Shown here in pieces: positions 61,137-64,000 of a DNA stretch of 64,000 nucleotides. The stretch is from assembly GCF_009766105.1 (NCBI RefSeq), contig NZ_LMUH01000006.1, positions 185,293 through 249,292 of the forward strand, read 5' to 3'. The position numbers were made by a program, and so were the translations under genes. Origin of the DNA: Granulicella sp. S156. Lineage in GTDB: Bacteria; Acidobacteriota; Terriglobia; Terriglobales; Acidobacteriaceae. Position 1 is the stretch's first letter, and each line of letters begins with the position of its first letter. Under the pieces are notes generated by a model, which was given only the letters and a program-made list of their open reading frames with translations, did not search any database and was not told where the DNA came from.

Positions 61137-62453
61137 ATGCCAACTGGTTCTGTACTTTCCTATCTGTGGCTGTCGATGGGGATGGGGGCGCTGTCCCTGC
61201 TCACTCCATGTGTGTTCCCGATGATTCCGATCACAGTATCTTACTTTGCAAACCACTCATCCGTAACACGTGCGGGTGCTATCCGCAAAGCAGCCGTGTA
61301 CGGTGTCGGAATCATGCTGACATTTGTGGTTCTCGGAATGTCGCTTTCTCTTATCTTCGGTGCGTCCGGAATCAACAAACTCGCTGCAAACCCTTGGGTC
61401 AATCTGCTCATCACAGCAATTTTTATTGGCTTTGCTCTCAGTTTATTGGGAGTATTTTTTCTGACTGTTCCCGCTGCCGCTATGAATCGTCTGCAAAGGA
61501 CCTCTGCAAGCGAAGACGATAGCAGCATCACAGGTACGTTGCTTATGGGGTTGGTATTTTCACTCACCTCGTTCACGTGTACTGCTCCTTTCGTCGGCAC
61601 GCTACTGGTACTTGCTTCGCAAGGCAATTGGCGGTGGCCGTTGGTCGGCATGGCAGGATTCAGCTTCGTCTTTGCCTTACCATTTTTTCTTTTGGCGTTG
61701 GCCCCTCAATTGATGACACAGATGCCGAAGGCTGGCGGCTGGATGAACTCGGTGAAGGTGGTCATGGGCTTTCTCGAGATCGCAGCGGCCATGAAGTTTC
61801 TGTCCAATGCAGATCTGATTTGGCATTGGAACATCTTCACTCGCTCGGCGGTGCTCTGTATCTGGGCCAGTTGTCTGTTGATGATTGTTGCTTATCTGCT
61901 TGGCTGGTTCCGGTTGAACCATGACAGTGATCGATCTCATGTCTCAGGTGCGGGTGTCGTGTTTTCATTGATCTTTCTAGCGGGTTCCATTTGGTTGCTA
62001 AATGGACTTGCGGGTAAGAGTCTCGGGGAACTCGAAGCATTTCTTCCGCCCATCCAAGTGTCGGCGACGAATTCGACTCCGGTAGCCTCTACCGAGACCC
62101 CGTGGATCTTGAACGACCTCCCCAGAGGGTTAGCGGAGGCGAAGTCACAAGGGAAACCAATCTTCATCGATTTCACTGGCTATACCTGCACGAACTGCCG
62201 TTGGATGGAGGCGAATATCTTTCCACGATCCGAGATCAAAGACAACATGAATCGTTTCGTGAAAGTTCGTCTGTATACCGATGGTGCTGGTAAGGTCTAT
62301 ACCGACCAACAGGATTACGAAAATAAGCACTTTGGTACAGTCGCGCTGCCGCTCTACGTCTTGCTTTCAAGCAGCGGAGAGACGATCGATACCTCGGCTG
62401 GAGTGACAAGAAATGCAGGTGAGTTCGCGGCTTTTCTAAATAAGGCTCATTAG
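61137..62453 (+). CDS. DsbD-type thiol:disulfide interchange protein (membrane and thioredoxin domains)
   Basis: 438 residues from ATG 61137 (GGAGG four bases upstream; frame open to 61056). Eight hydrophobic helices with the DsbD beta cysteines in LLTPCVFPMIPIT and TSFTCTAPFVG, followed by a periplasmic thioredoxin domain (about 345-438) with GYTCTNCRWMEANIF (C-T-N-C) and LPLYVLLS carrying the cis-proline. It has no N-terminal alpha domain; that part is the separate gene at 57569, so electrons would flow cytoplasm - this protein - DsbD-alpha - CEPC proteins. Last gene of the redox/peptidase locus. Confidence 0.9.
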   Translation: MPTGSVLSYLWLSMGMGALSLLTPCVFPMIPITVSYFANHSSVTRAGAIRKAAVYGVGIMLTFVVLGMSLSLIFGASGINKLAANPWVNLLITAIFIGFALSLLGVFFLTVPAAAMNRLQRTSASEDDSSITGTLLMGLVFSLTSFTCTAPFVGTLLVLASQGNWRWPLVGMAGFSFVFALPFFLLALAPQLMTQMPKAGGWMNSVKVVMGFLEIAAAMKFLSNADLIWHWNIFTRSAVLCIWASCLLMIVAYLLGWFRLNHDSDRSHVSGAGVVFSLIFLAGSIWLLNGLAGKSLGELEAFLPPIQVSATNSTPVASTETPWILNDLPRGLAEAKSQGKPIFIDFTGYTCTNCRWMEANIFPRSEIKDNMNRFVKVRLYTDGAGKVYTDQQDYENKHFGTVALPLYVLLSSSGETIDTSAGVTRNAGEFAAFLNKAH

Positions 62454-62689
62454 GGAGTCGATACTAAAGACGAACGAATCTTTCGCTCCCGGATAGAACC
62501 GATGCCCTCTTCCATGCCAGTTCGGCGGGCGTTCGCAACTGATTGAAATTGCACGACATCAACTGGGATGAAATACGGAAAATGCTCTGATTTCCACGCT
62601 CTCGGGGAATATCCTGCACGTGTTGGCAGAAATTCACATTTCCGGCCTGTGAGTCCTGCTTCAAACTTCTTTCGATAGGGAACACCGCG

Positions 62690-63376
62690 ATGAACCAAGT
62701 TTTGGGTGTGCAGCAAATGGGAGCGGCAATCGCAAAGAACGCGCGCAAGCTCTTTATTTCGGTTGGCGCGACGGTTTTGCGGAGATGGGGTGCCTGTCTT
62801 TTTGAGATCGTGGAGTCCCAGGTCTTTGCGGATTGTCTAAGCAATTTCCCATCCGTCGAGAGGTGCATAGATTCCATCGCCCCTGAGAATGCGCGAGATT
62901 GGCAACGTCTGACGGGCTATCAAGAAGCGCGCATGCGTCGTGCGAGGTGCGAGCGTGCCAAAAAGGCCGGTATCCGCAAGGCATTGGGATCAGTCCTTCC
63001 CCCGTTTGGACCGCTGCCCCTCGAGCGCAAGCTTCGCGACTCAAAGAGGTCGATTGAGCCGCTGTTGATGCGCTACGTGTCCCGGCACTCAGATACCGGA
63101 ATGAGCGAAATACGAGGCATTTACGACGAATGGCAGGCGCTCCGCACCTGCACAGCAGTTTGCATGATTCTGGGTGTTGCCCTCTGTTTCCTGGGTGTTC
63201 TCTTGTACGAACTGCGGATCTTGCAGTCGAACCCTATCATCCACAATCTGTCGCCGATCGCTTTCGTTGTCGAGTTGGTGTTTTTGGTGTGCGGCCAGTC
63301 AGCGCGCGGTACCTATCGAGAATATTGCAGCTATTTACTCTCTGAAGTTTCCGTCTCTTTCAACGTTCCTCGATAG
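62690..63376 (+). CDS. Hypothetical protein with two membrane helices
   Basis: 228 residues; AGGGA about eight bases before ATG is a weak ribosome site. The first 150 residues are polar and basic (RARCERAKKAGIRKALG), then two hydrophobic helices (about 150-172 and 184-203). No family recognised. It lies between the DsbD gene and the truncated receptor and could be a membrane-anchored cytoplasmic protein, or not a real gene. Confidence 0.4.
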   Translation: MNQVLGVQQMGAAIAKNARKLFISVGATVLRRWGACLFEIVESQVFADCLSNFPSVERCIDSIAPENARDWQRLTGYQEARMRRARCERAKKAGIRKALGSVLPPFGPLPLERKLRDSKRSIEPLLMRYVSRHSDTGMSEIRGIYDEWQALRTCTAVCMILGVALCFLGVLLYELRILQSNPIIHNLSPIAFVVELVFLVCGQSARGTYREYCSYLLSEVSVSFNVPR

Positions 63377-63562
63377 CACGGACCTGGATGGGAAAGCCGC
63401 AGGACGGGTAGCTTTGCATCAACTGACCACAAGCTCATGCGCGTGCCATGGCGTGTTGACAAGCGCTCACCATTGAAGATGCATCACGGGCTTGAGAATG
63501 AGTCGTATAGACGCGGGTTCGGGGTCGGTTTTGGGACACAGGGAACGTTCGAGAATCTCGTA

Positions 63563-64000
63563 AAACCGCTCTTTGATCTCCTCCATTTCCAAGGCTCCCT
63601 TTGATACCGCTTCATCCTGGGGCCATATCTATACCGTCTCGATCCTCCCGTCGGGACAGTATCGCGTGCAGGTATCGAAGATCGGGTTCAAGACCCTGAT
63701 CAAGCCCGGCATCGTCTTGAATGTTCAAAGCGCAGTGGCTATCAACTTCACTCTACCCATCGGGGCGACTTCCGAAAGCGTCACCGTAGAAGCCGGTTCA
63801 TCCATGCTCAATACAACCGATGCCACCGTCGGAACTGTCGTGGATCGCAAATTCGTGGCGAATATTCCGCTCAACGGGCGTAGCTTTCAGGATTTGATTT
63901 CGATGACGCCTGGCGTTGTAACGCAAAGCCCACAGGCGGGCTCCAGCCTCGGCTTCAACGGTGATTTCAGCGTCAACGGGCAGCGAACCGAAAGCAACAA
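63563..64000 (+). pseudogene. 5'-truncated Oar-like receptor fragment, running off the window
   Basis: From the in-frame stop at 63560-63562 onward the sequence encodes the second half of a CarboxypepD_reg-like domain (SILPSGQYRVQVSKIGFKTLIKPGIVL) and a plug region (NIPLNGRSFQDLISMTPGVV, NGDFSVNGQRTESN). The signal peptide and first half of the domain are missing, and the only near start is TTG 63572 without a ribosome site. The gene was probably truncated by deletion or recombination, unless a distant exon-like start upstream is used, which nothing supports. The remaining barrel would lie beyond base 64000. Confidence 0.65.

Overview
The window is chromosomal DNA of a free-living heterotroph of the phylum Acidobacteriota, most likely a Terriglobia/Acidobacteriaceae soil organism. 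The grounds are the giant Oar-type TonB-dependent receptors with an N-terminal carboxypeptidase-regulatory-like domain, the many TTG/GTG starts, abundant polysaccharide genes, a serine/threonine kinase fused to a TonB C-terminal domain, and families of GTCAT...ATGAC inverted repeats between genes. This assignment is inference from gene style, not from a marker gene.

Layout. 1-6270: 3' part of an Oar-like receptor coupled to a secreted DUF5077/DUF3472 protein, a BtuF-like binding protein and an alpha/beta hydrolase. 6468-8330: a CLC-F type fluoride exporter with a C-terminal DUF190-like domain, under a fluoride (crcB-motif) riboswitch. 8426-10845: inverted and tandem repeats, a 26-residue ORF with its own terminator, and an ABC exporter. 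10861-17899 (minus strand): an esterase, then, read in transcription order, a sodium/sugar symporter, a small membrane protein, galK, galT, galE, crcB and DUF190. 18097-19800: an mhqO/mhqD-like pair and tRNA-Glu. 19815-24629: an L-fucose module (two SDRs divergent from fuconate dehydratase and fucP) with readable promoters and operators. 24905-29289: two secreted beta-helix carbohydrate-active proteins. 29510-34932: kinase-TonB fusion, two-component system and a YVTN beta-propeller protein. 35162-35749: brnT/brnA toxin-antitoxin with a frameshifted toxin. 35756-41508: tripartite RND efflux operon. 41685-44837: small secreted protein, frameshifted aspartyl protease, and a MarR/hydrolase divergent pair around a perfect palindrome. 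44987-47101: a tRNA-Cys 3' fragment followed by an AbiEi/AbiEii system, i.e. a probable island scar, then an HxlR remnant.

47769-62453 is the most interesting block: ECF sigma factor, large membrane anti-sigma-like protein, Oar-like receptor, two paralogous secreted TPR/thioredoxin-fold proteins with a CEPC motif, a free-standing DsbD alpha domain, a 43-codon ORF locked between its neighbours by ATGA overlaps, an active/inactive M16 peptidase pair, and a DsbD membrane/thioredoxin protein. The genes are tightly spaced and on one strand. I infer a regulated envelope system that imports or handles a polypeptide, reduces its disulfides and digests it; the substrate is unknown. The window ends inside a 5'-truncated receptor gene.
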